In this document: in pieces, positions 33,058-40,848 of the stretch
Layout of the letters: each line of letters opens with the position of its first letter
Numbering within the stretch: the first letter of the stretch is position 1
Source of the DNA: SIG440 sp045631525
GTDB lineage: Bacteria > Bacillota > Clostridia > Monoglobales > Monoglobaceae
Reading direction: 5' to 3'
Length of the DNA: 43,448 bases
NCBI GenBank assembly: GCA_045631525.1
Contig: JAZQUY010000020.1
Span: 1 to 43,448, forward strand
Program-made: the position numbers and the translations under genes
The notes under the pieces: model-generated
Told to the model about the DNA's origin: nothing
What the model saw: only the letters and a program-made list of their open reading frames with translations
The model's database searches: none

Positions 33058-33330
33058 TTATTTTGTAATTCCATCCTTAAGACTTTCCATCTTTTCAATC
33101 AAAGCATCAATTTCCTGACACTTTTCTTCAATAAATTCTGCCACGTTTTTATCTTCCTTATAACCAAGATAAATCTCGCGACCCATATCTGCATAAATCT
33201 TTTCTATGTCATTTTTAGCATCATAAATATCATACTTAGTTTTTGAAACCTTTATGATTTCTGTTGTTTTCTTTGCAACAATTTTTCCTGTATCCTCTGC
33301 GGCTTTCTTTAAATTTGTTAAAAAGTTCAT
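33058..33330 (-). CDS. Small coiled-coil protein of unknown function
   Basis: A 90-residue, charged and mostly helical protein. Heptad-like spacing runs through VSKTKYDIYDAKNDIEKIYADMGREIYLGYKE and a second helix (VAEFIEEKCQEIDALIEKMESL). No cysteine pair, signal peptide or membrane segment. I do not recognise a named family, although short proteins of this type with the IYADMGREIY-like segment are frequent in Clostridia. AAAGGAG lies 8 bases before the ATG. It sits between ychF and cmk with gaps under 30 bases, so it is probably cotranscribed. Confidence 0.75.
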   Translation of the reverse strand: MNFLTNLKKAAEDTGKIVAKKTTEIIKVSKTKYDIYDAKNDIEKIYADMGREIYLGYKEDKNVAEFIEEKCQEIDALIEKMESLKDGITK

Positions 33331-33358
33331 ATCTCCAGCTCCTTTTATAAAAATTTAT

Positions 33359-34456
33359 TTATACATTAAACCTGAAAAGTATTATGTCTCCGTCTTCTAC
33401 TGTATATTCCTTGCCTTCGCTTCTCACAAGTCCTTTTTCTTTTGCGGCAGTCATACTTCCATTTTCCATAAGGTCATTGTATGCAACAACCTCTGCCCGA
33501 ATAAACCCACGTTCAAAATCTGTGTGAATCTTTCCTGCCGCCTGAGGTGCTTTTGTGCCTTTTGTGATGGTCCACGCTCTTACCTCAGGCTTTCCTGCTG
33601 TGAGGTAGCTTATAAGACCAAGAAGCTTGTAGCTTGCCTTTATAAGCTTGTCAAGCCCTGATTCACTTGCGCCAAGTTCTTCAAGGAACATTACTTTTTC
33701 TTCTTTATCAAGCTCTGCGATTTCCTCTTCAATTCTTGCGGAAACCACCATAACCTCTGACTTTTCTGACGCAGCAAACTCTTGAATTTTCGCTACATAC
33801 TGATTTTCTCCCGCCGGCTTTGCATAGTCATCTTCTGCAACATTTGCAGCATATATAACCGGTTTGAGACTAAGGAGCGACACCTCTTTGAGCATTTCTC
33901 TTTCTTCATCAGTGAAATCAAGAGCACGGGCACTTATTCCCTTTTCCAATGTAGCGGTAAGTCCCTCGAGGAAGTCCACCTCTGCCTGATACTTTTTATC
34001 TCCACCCTTAAGCTGTTTTTTAAGTCTGTCAATTCGTCTTGCAATAATTTCAAGGTCAGATAAAATAAGCTCGAAATTTATTGTTTCAATGTCACGAATG
34101 GGGTCAATATTTCCCTCAACGTGAACAATGTTTGTATCATCAAAAGCTCTTACCACGTGGACAATAGCATCTACTTCGCGAATATTTGACAGGAACTTAT
34201 TTCCCAGCCCCTCACCGCGACTTGCACCCTTTACAAGACCTGCAATATCAACAAATTCAATAACGGCAGGTGTAACTTTGTCAGGGTCATACATTTCGGC
34301 AAGTTTATCAAGCCTTTCATCAGGAACAGCAACCGTTCCTACATTCGGCTCAATGGTGCAAAATGGATAGTTTGCCGATTCTGCCCCTGCCTGTGTTATT
34401 GCATTAAAAAGTGTACTTTTTCCTACGTTTGGTAAACCTACTATACCAAGTTTCAT
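33359..34456 (-). CDS. ychF: YchF/Ola1-type P-loop ATPase
   Basis: A 365-residue Obg-family protein. G1 is GLPNVGKST at residues 6-14, G3 is in FVDIAGLVKGASRGEGLGN, the G4 position reads NVAEDD instead of NKxD (which is why the family prefers ATP), and the C-terminal TGS domain includes AWTITKGTKAPQAAGKIHTDFERGFIRAEV. YchF binds ribosomes and is linked to oxidative stress responses. AAAGGAG lies about 10 bases upstream of the ATG. The mobile element begins directly upstream, so the native promoter may have been displaced. Confidence 0.95.
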   Translation of the reverse strand: MKLGIVGLPNVGKSTLFNAITQAGAESANYPFCTIEPNVGTVAVPDERLDKLAEMYDPDKVTPAVIEFVDIAGLVKGASRGEGLGNKFLSNIREVDAIVHVVRAFDDTNIVHVEGNIDPIRDIETINFELILSDLEIIARRIDRLKKQLKGGDKKYQAEVDFLEGLTATLEKGISARALDFTDEEREMLKEVSLLSLKPVIYAANVAEDDYAKPAGENQYVAKIQEFAASEKSEVMVVSARIEEEIAELDKEEKVMFLEELGASESGLDKLIKASYKLLGLISYLTAGKPEVRAWTITKGTKAPQAAGKIHTDFERGFIRAEVVAYNDLMENGSMTAAKEKGLVRSEGKEYTVEDGDIILFRFNV

Positions 34457-34458
34457 AT

Positions 34459-34513
34459 ATCATCATTCTCCTTTAAAAAATCCTTATATTTCAAGGTTTT
34501 CAGGTGTTTTCAA
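34459..34513. other. Candidate attachment-site region between int and ychF
   Basis: The 57 bases between the int stop and the ychF start include GGTTTTCA-GGTGTTTTCA, a short imperfect direct repeat (near 34492-34512) that could be the core-type binding pair of the integrase. Without the other element end the core cannot be fixed. No terminator is visible, so int transcripts may run into ychF. Confidence 0.35.
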
Positions 34514-35731
34514 TTATTGGCCTGACACCAATTTGACACCATTTTGATCTTGATTATTTCTCTCAAATTGCTGCACACCTTTTCTCAATGAATCATCAGT
34601 AACGTGTACGTATCTATCCATTGTTGTTTGAAGCGAGTTATGACCAAGAAGTTTTTGCAACACTTTAGGTTGCATTCCTTTTTCAATAGCTCGTGTTGCA
34701 TATGTATGTCTCAAGGCATGCATGCAAAAACGTTTAATTGTAGCTTCATCACAAAGCTTATACAAATGGGTATCATAAGAACTGTTTTTTGCAGGTTCAC
34801 CGGTTCGCCAATTTATAAACACAAGGTCTTTCATTACAAGAGAAGACTTTTCACCTGTACGCCTATCCATAAACTCCAGAACTTGGTTCAATGTGGGCGA
34901 TTGCTTGCGGGTATCCTTTGTAGCATATACACTTTGTAAAATCTCGTAAGCACGATTGGTAAGAGGTATCGTTCTATAACTAGATGGTGTCTTTGGTGGA
35001 CCAGCTCTCCAATATCCTTGCTTATGTCTATATTCCAAAGTTTTGTTAATAGTTATTGTACGCTTTTCAAAATCTACCGAGTCCCACGTCAATCCTATTA
35101 ATTCCCCGGTACGAAGCCCGGTTTCTAAAATTAGGGCGTACTGATTATAGTTGTGCGACTTTCTTGCAGTTTTTAGAAACGTTTCCTGTTCTTCAACTGT
35201 AAGGAATTTAATATCATTAACCGCACGTACGGGTTTGGTGTATCTGACACCGTCCATAGGGTGTTTTGGTATCAGGTCATTCATCAATGCCGACTTAAAC
35301 ATTGTTCCCATTGCTATAAAAGTTTGTCTTATAGTAGAGCCTGCGTAATCAGCATCCATTTTATTCAACACCATTTTGCAATGAAGTGGTTTAACATCTG
35401 CAATAGGTAATTTGCCTATGATTGGCTGAATATTGAAGAAATATCTTTCCTTATAATTACGTATTGTGTTCGGAGCCAAATCCCCAACAATATTGTCTAT
35501 CCAATAATCAAACCAAGTATCGACAGTCATTTGAGTAGAAACAATACATTTTTTATTATGTTCATCCTCATACTTTGCTTCTGCCAACCATTTTTTTGCC
35601 TCATTAACCTTGTAGAAGTACTTCTCGACACGTTTGCCGGAAATTTTACTAATGTACCTTGCTACGTATCTCTTATCCTTTCTCTGGACAATACCAGCTC
35701 CTAATTCTTTACCTTTTAGATCTTTACCCAA
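34514..35731 (-). CDS. Tyrosine integrase (Tn916/ICE type)
   Basis: A 405-residue tyrosine recombinase. Residues 1-60 form an arm-binding-type N-terminal domain (RYVARYISKISGKRVEKYFY), about 68-165 the SAM-like core-binding domain, and the rest the catalytic domain with R207 (ETGLRTGEL), K247 (PPKTPSSYR), H338 and R341 (HALRHTYA), H364 (LLGHNSLQ) and nucleophile Y374 (MDRYVHV): a complete catalytic set. Start TTG 35731 has GGAAGGAG 8 bases upstream. It has its own strong promoter and follows the xis-like gene, as in Tn916. The 3' end contains two GTGTCA repeats that may be integrase arm sites. Confidence 0.94.
   Translation of the reverse strand: MGKDLKGKELGAGIVQRKDKRYVARYISKISGKRVEKYFYKVNEAKKWLAEAKYEDEHNKKCIVSTQMTVDTWFDYWIDNIVGDLAPNTIRNYKERYFFNIQPIIGKLPIADVKPLHCKMVLNKMDADYAGSTIRQTFIAMGTMFKSALMNDLIPKHPMDGVRYTKPVRAVNDIKFLTVEEQETFLKTARKSHNYNQYALILETGLRTGELIGLTWDSVDFEKRTITINKTLEYRHKQGYWRAGPPKTPSSYRTIPLTNRAYEILQSVYATKDTRKQSPTLNQVLEFMDRRTGEKSSLVMKDLVFINWRTGEPAKNSSYDTHLYKLCDEATIKRFCMHALRHTYATRAIEKGMQPKVLQKLLGHNSLQTTMDRYVHVTDDSLRKGVQQFERNNQDQNGVKLVSGQ
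34522..34540. repeat. Paired GTGTCA repeats at the int 3' end (candidate arm sites)
   Basis: TGACACCAATTTGACACC holds two copies of TGACACC, 10 bases apart. The same core recurs as TTTGACACA (35758-35766) and TGTGTCAAA (35830-35838) on either side of the int promoter. Spacing and placement fit integrase or excisionase arm sites. Confidence 0.4.
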
Positions 35732-35773
35732 GTTATCAACTCCTTCCGAAAAAAGAGTTTGACACAGTATTAT

Positions 35774-35802
35774 ATTATATCATAATACCACCGAATAGTC
35801 AA
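35774..35802 (-). promoter_or_regulatory. Promoter of the integrase gene
   Basis: Minus strand TTGACT (35797-35802), 17 bases, TATAAT (35774-35779). Flanked at 35758-35766 and 35830-35838 by inverted copies of TGTGTCAAA, so binding of Int or Xis there would bracket the promoter. Confidence 0.75.
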
Positions 35803-35842
35803 TTATTCTGCATGATTTTGTATTATTTTTGTGTCAAATATC

Positions 35843-36046
35843 TTAAATCTCTAATGTTTTTTCTATATATTTTTCAAATTCTTTTCTTTTTACTAATCTT
35901 TTTTTGCCAACATGTAAAACAAACTCACATAATGGGTTATTTAACAGTTCGCTTATTTTATTAACACCTATATTACTGTAGCTGGCAGCTTCTTCAACGG
36001 TAAGCAATACCTTTTCAGATATAGGCACGTAATATTTATTATTCAC
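35843..36046 (-). CDS. Excisionase-like MerR/HTH_17 DNA-binding protein
   Basis: A 67-residue protein with the Tn916-Xis-type winged-helix pattern: VPISEKVLLTVEEAASYSNIGVNKISELLNNP (helix-turn-helix near residues 16-36), then FVLHVGKKRLVKRKEFEKYIEK (wing plus last helix). Such proteins bend DNA at the element end and turn the integrase towards excision. Start is GTG 36046 with GAGGTG about 8 bases upstream. It lies 111 bases before int, the usual order. Confidence 0.85.
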   Translation of the reverse strand: MNNKYYVPISEKVLLTVEEAASYSNIGVNKISELLNNPLCEFVLHVGKKRLVKRKEFEKYIEKTLEI

Positions 36047-36187
36047 TCTGTTTGCACCTCACTCTAATAATATTTTTGATTAAAGATTTTCTGAACATCC
36101 AAAATATTATGTTAAAGTACAAAACACAGAAATAAATTCCAAATCGCTGTAAGTGTCTTTCAACTTTAATTTTATAATATTTATGTA

Positions 36188-36568
36188 CTATTCTTTATCA
36201 AAATCAGATTCATCATAAGATGGTGGTAACGAGCCAAAAACAGAAATAATCTTTTGATTTTTCTCATCCCATAAAGTCAAATATGATTTATCTGCATCTA
36301 CATCATCCGTCTGTAACATTTTTAGAAAATCAAATTTTTCATTTTCATTGGGTGGCTTATGAATACCAAATATATCAGCAATTCCGCCTTTATATGTTAC
36401 GTGTGCAACTCCATAGCCTTGCTTTTCCTCCTCACAATCACCATCTTTATAATAACTCCACCCACATCTCTCACAAAAAGCACTCATTTGTCTTTTTCTG
36501 TAATAAGAATTAACAATACATATGCCACCACATTGAGGACATTTATCTACATATATAACACTAGCCAT
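36188..36568 (-). CDS. Zinc-ribbon protein of unknown function
   Basis: A 126-residue protein. Residues 9-40 hold CPQCGG and CERCGW, two CxxC pairs spaced as in a zinc ribbon. The rest is acidic with no membrane or signal segment and ends DESDFDKE. I do not recognise the family. It is the last gene of the element operon before xis and is separated from the upstream gene by 2 bases, so its translation is probably coupled. The YYKDGDCEEEKQGYG linker gives no functional clue. Confidence 0.75.
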   Translation of the reverse strand: MASVIYVDKCPQCGGICIVNSYYRKRQMSAFCERCGWSYYKDGDCEEEKQGYGVAHVTYKGGIADIFGIHKPPNENEKFDFLKMLQTDDVDADKSYLTLWDEKNQKIISVFGSLPPSYDESDFDKE

Positions 36569-36570
36569 TA

Positions 36571-37020
36571 TTATTCACCATCCTTATCTATTCCAAAATA
36601 ATTTTCTAACTCTTCTACGAACTCTTCAAACGATATGAACTCAAGTTCAGTTATATAATCAACAGCATCTTCTTCGATGTACTTCTCAAATTCTTCATCC
36701 GTTTCAAAGTCATCTCTATATTCACCAACATACAGTGGCTGACACGAATTCTCTAACAGATGTATCTTATGAGACATATACACCTCTGATGGTAAACTTG
36801 TATCAGAAATCCAAGGCAAATCATAATAGTGGAAAATCTCATTATCTTCATTTACACAAATCATACTAATAAGCCCACCGAACCTCTCACTTTGATCGTA
36901 TCTGCTGATACCATCTCCGTTAGGACCATACCATCTTTCTTTGGTGTCCTTAACAGCCTCATCATAGATAGCCTTCAATTTTTCAATACTATAACCCTTT
37001 ACAAATTCTAATTTTTTCAT
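36571..37020 (-). CDS. Acidic protein of unknown function
   Basis: A 149-residue protein with about 38 Asp/Glu against 14 Lys/Arg, concentrated in the last 50 residues (DDFETDEEFEKYIEEDAVDY). No recognised domain. AGGAGGA is spaced 8 bases from ATG 37020; the frame stays open upstream to 37104 but overlaps the preceding gene. Strongly acidic small proteins on mobile elements are sometimes DNA mimics that block restriction, but nothing here resembles ArdA or Ocr specifically, so that is only a possibility. Confidence 0.75.
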   Translation of the reverse strand: MKKLEFVKGYSIEKLKAIYDEAVKDTKERWYGPNGDGISRYDQSERFGGLISMICVNEDNEIFHYYDLPWISDTSLPSEVYMSHKIHLLENSCQPLYVGEYRDDFETDEEFEKYIEEDAVDYITELEFISFEEFVEELENYFGIDKDGE

Positions 37021-37033
37021 AATTAAAATCCTC

Positions 37034-37480
37034 CTATAACTTTGAAATATAACTTTCTTTAATAAAATGCTCCGAAGGTACTTCAACGATAGAAATAAAT
37101 TCATTTTCCTGAAGATTCCCTACATCTTTTTGGTCTATATCTTTTGTAAACTTGTGCATATCATCAATGTATTCACAAAACACACAAGACCAAGATGTGT
37201 AATCCGGTGCAAACACATTATTCATGTGTTCCTCAAGACAATCACCACTTTGGTATGGATGGCGTTCGCCACCCCACCAAACAAAGTAAGTGCCTTTTGG
37301 AAAATAAAATTTACAGTCACTACTGAAAATATCACGAATTCCTATGGCTTTTTTCAGTCTACCTATTGCATATACATCAACATAATCTTCAAAATCCGGC
37401 TTTGCAGAATTTAGCACTCTGCAAAGCTTTTTAAGTTCTTTTTTATTATCACAAAATAGCATACTTTCCTGATATCCCAT
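37034..37480 (-). CDS. Unknown accessory protein
   Basis: A 148-residue protein starting MGYQESMLFCDNKKELKKLC. The middle is rich in aromatic residues (CKFYFPKGTYFVWWGGERHPYQSG), with six cysteines that do not form obvious CxxC pairs apart from CVFC. No membrane segment. Family not recognised. AAGGAGGA precedes ATG 37480; the frame opens to 37537 through the leader, without a ribosome site there. It follows a gap with two hairpins (37535-37586). Confidence 0.72.
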   Translation of the reverse strand: MGYQESMLFCDNKKELKKLCRVLNSAKPDFEDYVDVYAIGRLKKAIGIRDIFSSDCKFYFPKGTYFVWWGGERHPYQSGDCLEEHMNNVFAPDYTSWSCVFCEYIDDMHKFTKDIDQKDVGNLQENEFISIVEVPSEHFIKESYISKL

Positions 37481-37534
37481 AGTAAAAATCCTCCTTGGTT
37501 TAAAATTGTAAATATCTTTATTCTTATTATATAT

Positions 37535-37586
37535 CACTCTTGGGGAGTGCTCGGAGAATTAACCGCATTATTGCAATTAATTCTCC
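37535..37586 (-). promoter_or_regulatory. Tandem hairpins in the gap between two element genes
   Basis: GGAGAATTAA (37553-37562) and TTAATTCTCC (37577-37586) form a perfect 10-bp stem around a 14-base loop, and CACTC/GAGTG (37535-37539/37545-37549) a second, smaller one. They sit between the stop of the 37602 gene and the ribosome site of the 37480 gene; a TATAAT at 37526-37531 has no matching -35. Confidence 0.55.
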
Positions 37587-37601
37587 ATGCAGAGTTTAAT
37601 G

Positions 37602-38246
37602 TCAATAGTTTTCACGTATTGTGGTAAGTATATCTGAGAATAACTCACTTTCGCCCATTAAGTACCCAATATACCTACCGCTAATACCAATTCCAATGTC
37701 ATCTGTATATTTCAATAATTCTTCGCATTGTTGAACAATATACTCGGGTGCTTGGCGTTCACCATTTGCAATGTCTTCTGCAATACACTTAACATTTTCA
37801 CACAAATGCATCTGAACACAATACTTGTAATTTAAGCTGTCTGATGATTGCGACTCATCTTTTAGGAAATTATACACAATCACCTGACAAGTTCCTGAAT
37901 CTTTTGCTAATTCTTCATCAAGCACCTCAAGAAGATATATAATCACCTCGCTAAAATCAACACCTACATTTTCATCAAAGGCACGCCAAACCTTTCTGCG
38001 TTCGCGTTCGTTAAAGAATGAATACAACATCAAATATATCAAATCTGATGCTTTTTCATAATCATGCATATGCTCATATATCCAATTCCCAAATTCTTTA
38101 AGTGTAGAATCATTTATTTCTCCACGCCTAAAAGAAGTGCAACCCAAAGGGAAGGTTTCTTCAAATATCTTTTCTACTTTTTCTCCCATTTCTTCCATTT
38201 CATCTGTAATAATAAATTTTCTGTCATCAATAGTAAATTCTTTCAT
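37602..38246 (-). CDS. Unknown protein, copy 1 of a paralogous pair
   Basis: A 214-residue, mostly helical and acidic protein with no recognised domain. It is clearly related to the product of 41779-42432: both share FG(N/D)WIY(E/K)H(M/L)H near residue 52, FN..ER(R/K)..W..F..N......S.(V/L)I..(L/I)LE near residue 80, and a C-terminal IG..YI..L(M/I)GESE(L/I)F.D. AAGGAGA precedes the ATG. No catalytic signature is evident. The pair brackets the YkgJ and methyltransferase genes. Confidence 0.78.
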   Translation of the reverse strand: MKEFTIDDRKFIITDEMEEMGEKVEKIFEETFPLGCTSFRRGEINDSTLKEFGNWIYEHMHDYEKASDLIYLMLYSFFNERERRKVWRAFDENVGVDFSEVIIYLLEVLDEELAKDSGTCQVIVYNFLKDESQSSDSLNYKYCVQMHLCENVKCIAEDIANGERQAPEYIVQQCEELLKYTDDIGIGISGRYIGYLMGESELFSDILTTIRENY

Positions 38247-38261
38247 ATAGTAAATTTCTCC

Positions 38262-39005
38262 TTATTTTTCAATATCTTTAACAGGCTTTTTTAAAGAATC
38301 TAAAAGTTCCTGTATAGCCTTTGCATTTTTCATAAGCTGGGTTATGAAATCTTCATTTGTATCATAAGCAAAATACAAATAATGAGTTAGTATATTAAAT
38401 ATCAAATTTGTTTTGCTCTGCTGTTTATCTTTTTTTGTTATATTCATTATTTTAAGAGAGTTAGTAGTCATTTCTGCCCAAGTAAGAAAAATTCTGTCAT
38501 CGGTACTTATACCATTCAAATCAAGCCATTCTTGAACGGTATATGATGATGGTTTCTTGCATTTGCATTCATCAGTCAGTATATATCCAACTTTTCCAGC
38601 ACCGTCATCCGTGTAATCTATGAATCTTCCAAGCGGGTGCATAGCACATACTGTTGGCCTTGCATCATTTGAGATGCATTTGCCATTTTTTAACAAAGTA
38701 CATTTACCTGTTTCCTCAGAAAGTTGCAACAAAATTATTGGAACTGATGAGTTAGAGCCTTCTATTAGGTCGCAGTATTTATCAAAAAATTCTTTGATAG
38801 ACAGGTTCATACCTTTCGCCATCCTGTACAAATCATAAACTGATAACGTAACATCAGCACCGTTCTTGCAGCAACCATTGCAGTTGCGGCAACCTGTGGC
38901 AAACTTGTCCTCAAGAGTAAGCTTTTCATTCAGCACCTTGTTTTTTATGTACTGAGTTCTGCTGATAATTTTTTTAGTTCTTTTATTCTTTTTATTTTTC
39001 TTCAT
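38262..39005 (-). CDS. YkgJ-family cysteine cluster protein
   Basis: A 247-residue protein. After a very basic N-terminus (KKNKKNKRTKKIISRTQ), residues 38-47 read TGCRNCNGCC, and further cysteines follow in GKCTLLKNGKCISNDARPTVCAMHPLGR and ECKC, the pattern of the YkgJ (CxxCxxCC) zinc- or iron-chelating family. The biochemical role is not established. AGGAGG lies 9 bases before the ATG and is part of a hairpin that could hide it (39015-39045). It follows the cytosine methyltransferase gene. Confidence 0.85.
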   Translation of the reverse strand: MKKNKKNKRTKKIISRTQYIKNKVLNEKLTLEDKFATGCRNCNGCCKNGADVTLSVYDLYRMAKGMNLSIKEFFDKYCDLIEGSNSSVPIILLQLSEETGKCTLLKNGKCISNDARPTVCAMHPLGRFIDYTDDGAGKVGYILTDECKCKKPSSYTVQEWLDLNGISTDDRIFLTWAEMTTNSLKIMNITKKDKQQSKTNLIFNILTHYLYFAYDTNEDFITQLMKNAKAIQELLDSLKKPVKDIEK

Positions 39006-39014
39006 AATGAAATT

Positions 39015-39068
39015 CCTCCTAAGATTTTATTTTATAATCAGGAGGCACCGGCAGCTCGTCGATGCCTC
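39015..39068 (-). promoter_or_regulatory. Candidate two-state leader hiding the ribosome site of the YkgJ gene
   Basis: Minus strand GAGGCA (39063-39068) can pair with TGCCTC (39042-39047), or CCTCCT (39040-39045) together with GATT can pair with AATC and the ribosome site AGGAGG (39015-39020). The two stems share 39042-39045, so only one can form; the second masks the ribosome site. Confidence 0.55.
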
Positions 39069-39083
39069 ATTTGATACTATCTG

Positions 39084-40667
39084 TTAATCTTCATCAGTGT
39101 AAACATAGACCTCATACACATCGTCTGATTTAGTTGTAATTCTTGTTATTGGTTGAAAACTATTCATCAACCATTCAATTTCTTCTGTGATTTCAACTTC
39201 TGTCAAATTCTCATAAACCTCACTACATGCTGCATAGTATGTCTCAAGGACGTCGCTCCATGATTGAGACTTTGGTTGATAATCATAATCACCATCAGGT
39301 GTTTCTATTCCAATACCAAAGGTGATTCCAAAGAGTTCCTTGTATGGTAAATCAGGAAAATGTTCTGTAAGCCAATGTATTGCTTCACCTTCAGCTATTT
39401 CACATATATCAACACCTCCACAATAATCTCTAAATTCAAGAAACCACTTGTCAAATTCTTTGTGATGATACAGGCGTTCAGTCCATAATGATGCTTTGGA
39501 TTCACCGAATAAAGTTGAAGAATTAATTACTGCATAATTTTCTTCATCAATCACACGCTTAAATGCCTTTTCAAAAGCCCCGATGCCCGCAAACAAATCC
39601 AATATTTTTATATTTTCAAAAAGATAAGGCATAGCCTCGAAAAGATTTTTGAGAACCTCATAAACTACATTAACTACAATAGAATTACCGCATTGCTTGT
39701 AAAGTTGAGACTTGCATGTAACCTTTGCCGCTTTATGGTAATCTTCATCAGAGAACCCCATAAATCTAAAAGCTTCTAACGGAGTAAGTCGTTTTATGTA
39801 ATGTTTTTTGCCTTCCGTTGTGTCATAGGACTGCATAGCGATTGTACTCGGGTTGCTGGCTCTTAATGCAGGAACATATTTTATACCAATGGCATGGTCG
39901 TTGTACCCTGACGTACATTTCATTCTGTATATATTCTTAGTTGATGTGACAATTTCAGCAAGTTCTTTATTTATATTTTTCCTAACATAAGGCGCAATCG
40001 TAGCATCAACTATGATTCCTGATTTCGAATGGTATATTTCCTCATTATCTTCAAGAAGATCATTTATTGTAAATTTAAGACCGCAAGGTTCTGGAAATCT
40101 GAACTTACCGTTATCAACATCCTTTCTTATGGCGAGAAAAATGACGCGTTCACGGTTTTGCGGAATTCCATAGTCTTTGGAATTCATCACTTGATAATAA
40201 AGGTTATATCCCATTGATTCAACCTTGCTGGCAAAAAGGTCAAATGTAGGCTTGAACTTTTTGCTGAGTAGATTTTTAACATTTTCAAATATTGCAAAAT
40301 TGGGTTTTGTAGCTTTAAATATGTTAAGCCAGTAGACTATAAGAGAAGATTCTGTCTTCTCTATATTTTCTGAGTTGCATTTTGGACAAGCACACTTTGA
40401 TATATCATCTAACTCAAGCGGATCAAAAGTTTTTTTGCAGTCAAGGCACGTCCATTTTGAACCATTTTGCTTTCCCGCCGATGAGAACGACTGGCACGGA
40501 CTTGCGCCTACCAGTACATTGATTTTGGGCAAGGTTGAGACATCAATTTTAGTGATGTCACCAAGGTTGATTGATGGGTCTGTGCCGTGAATGGCACAAT
40601 ACGAATTAACAGCGTGTTTATCAATTTCGGAGATATTAACAATCTCACAATTATATAATTTTTTCAT
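39084..40667 (-). CDS. Circularly permuted DNA cytosine-C5 methyltransferase with zinc-ribbon insertion
   Basis: A 527-residue C5-MTase. Motif order is unusual: the chain starts just after the normal motif I helix (YNCEIVNISEIDKHAVNSY, motif II), then PCQSFS with catalytic C58 (motif IV), an inserted zinc ribbon (CLDC 74-77 and CPKC 94-97), ENV (128-130, VI), QNRERV (170-175, VIII), the target-recognition region (about 180-290), RLTPLEAFRFMGF (IX), QCGNSIVV (325-332, X), and only then motif I, ILDLFAGIGAFEKAF, at 355-369. About 150 unrecognised acidic residues follow. Start ATG has AGGAGG upstream. No restriction enzyme is adjacent, so it looks like a solitary methylase. Confidence 0.9.
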   Translation of the reverse strand: MKKLYNCEIVNISEIDKHAVNSYCAIHGTDPSINLGDITKIDVSTLPKINVLVGASPCQSFSSAGKQNGSKWTCLDCKKTFDPLELDDISKCACPKCNSENIEKTESSLIVYWLNIFKATKPNFAIFENVKNLLSKKFKPTFDLFASKVESMGYNLYYQVMNSKDYGIPQNRERVIFLAIRKDVDNGKFRFPEPCGLKFTINDLLEDNEEIYHSKSGIIVDATIAPYVRKNINKELAEIVTSTKNIYRMKCTSGYNDHAIGIKYVPALRASNPSTIAMQSYDTTEGKKHYIKRLTPLEAFRFMGFSDEDYHKAAKVTCKSQLYKQCGNSIVVNVVYEVLKNLFEAMPYLFENIKILDLFAGIGAFEKAFKRVIDEENYAVINSSTLFGESKASLWTERLYHHKEFDKWFLEFRDYCGGVDICEIAEGEAIHWLTEHFPDLPYKELFGITFGIGIETPDGDYDYQPKSQSWSDVLETYYAACSEVYENLTEVEITEEIEWLMNSFQPITRITTKSDDVYEVYVYTDED

Positions 40668-40677
40668 GGGTTTCCTC

Positions 40678-40840
40678 CTATAAATTTAAGTTTTAATTTA
40701 TAGAAGGTATGGCCATACCACGGGGTAGCGCTATTAATCCCCGGCTCTATATGTCAAATGCGGCGTAGCTATCACCATTGCACATGACGAATAAGGGTTT
40801 TATAAAGCTACAACGAGGTTATCCCTTGAACTGATGTAGC
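40678..40840 (-). ncRNA. Candidate structured leader between the two methyltransferase genes
   Basis: This 181-base gap is dense with exact pairings on the minus strand: GCTACA (40835-40840) with TGTAGC (40807-40812), or instead GTAGCT (40806-40811) with AGCTAC (40765-40770); CGGGG/CCCCG (40739-40743/40721-40725) with TAGCGCTA inside; the palindrome GGTATGGCCATACC (40706-40719); and CTATAAATT/AATTTATAG (40695-40703/40678-40686) whose arm runs into the ribosome site. Segment 40806-40812 has two exclusive partners, as in switching RNAs. No ORF is evident. Confidence 0.5.
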
Positions 40841-40848
40841 CTAATGAT

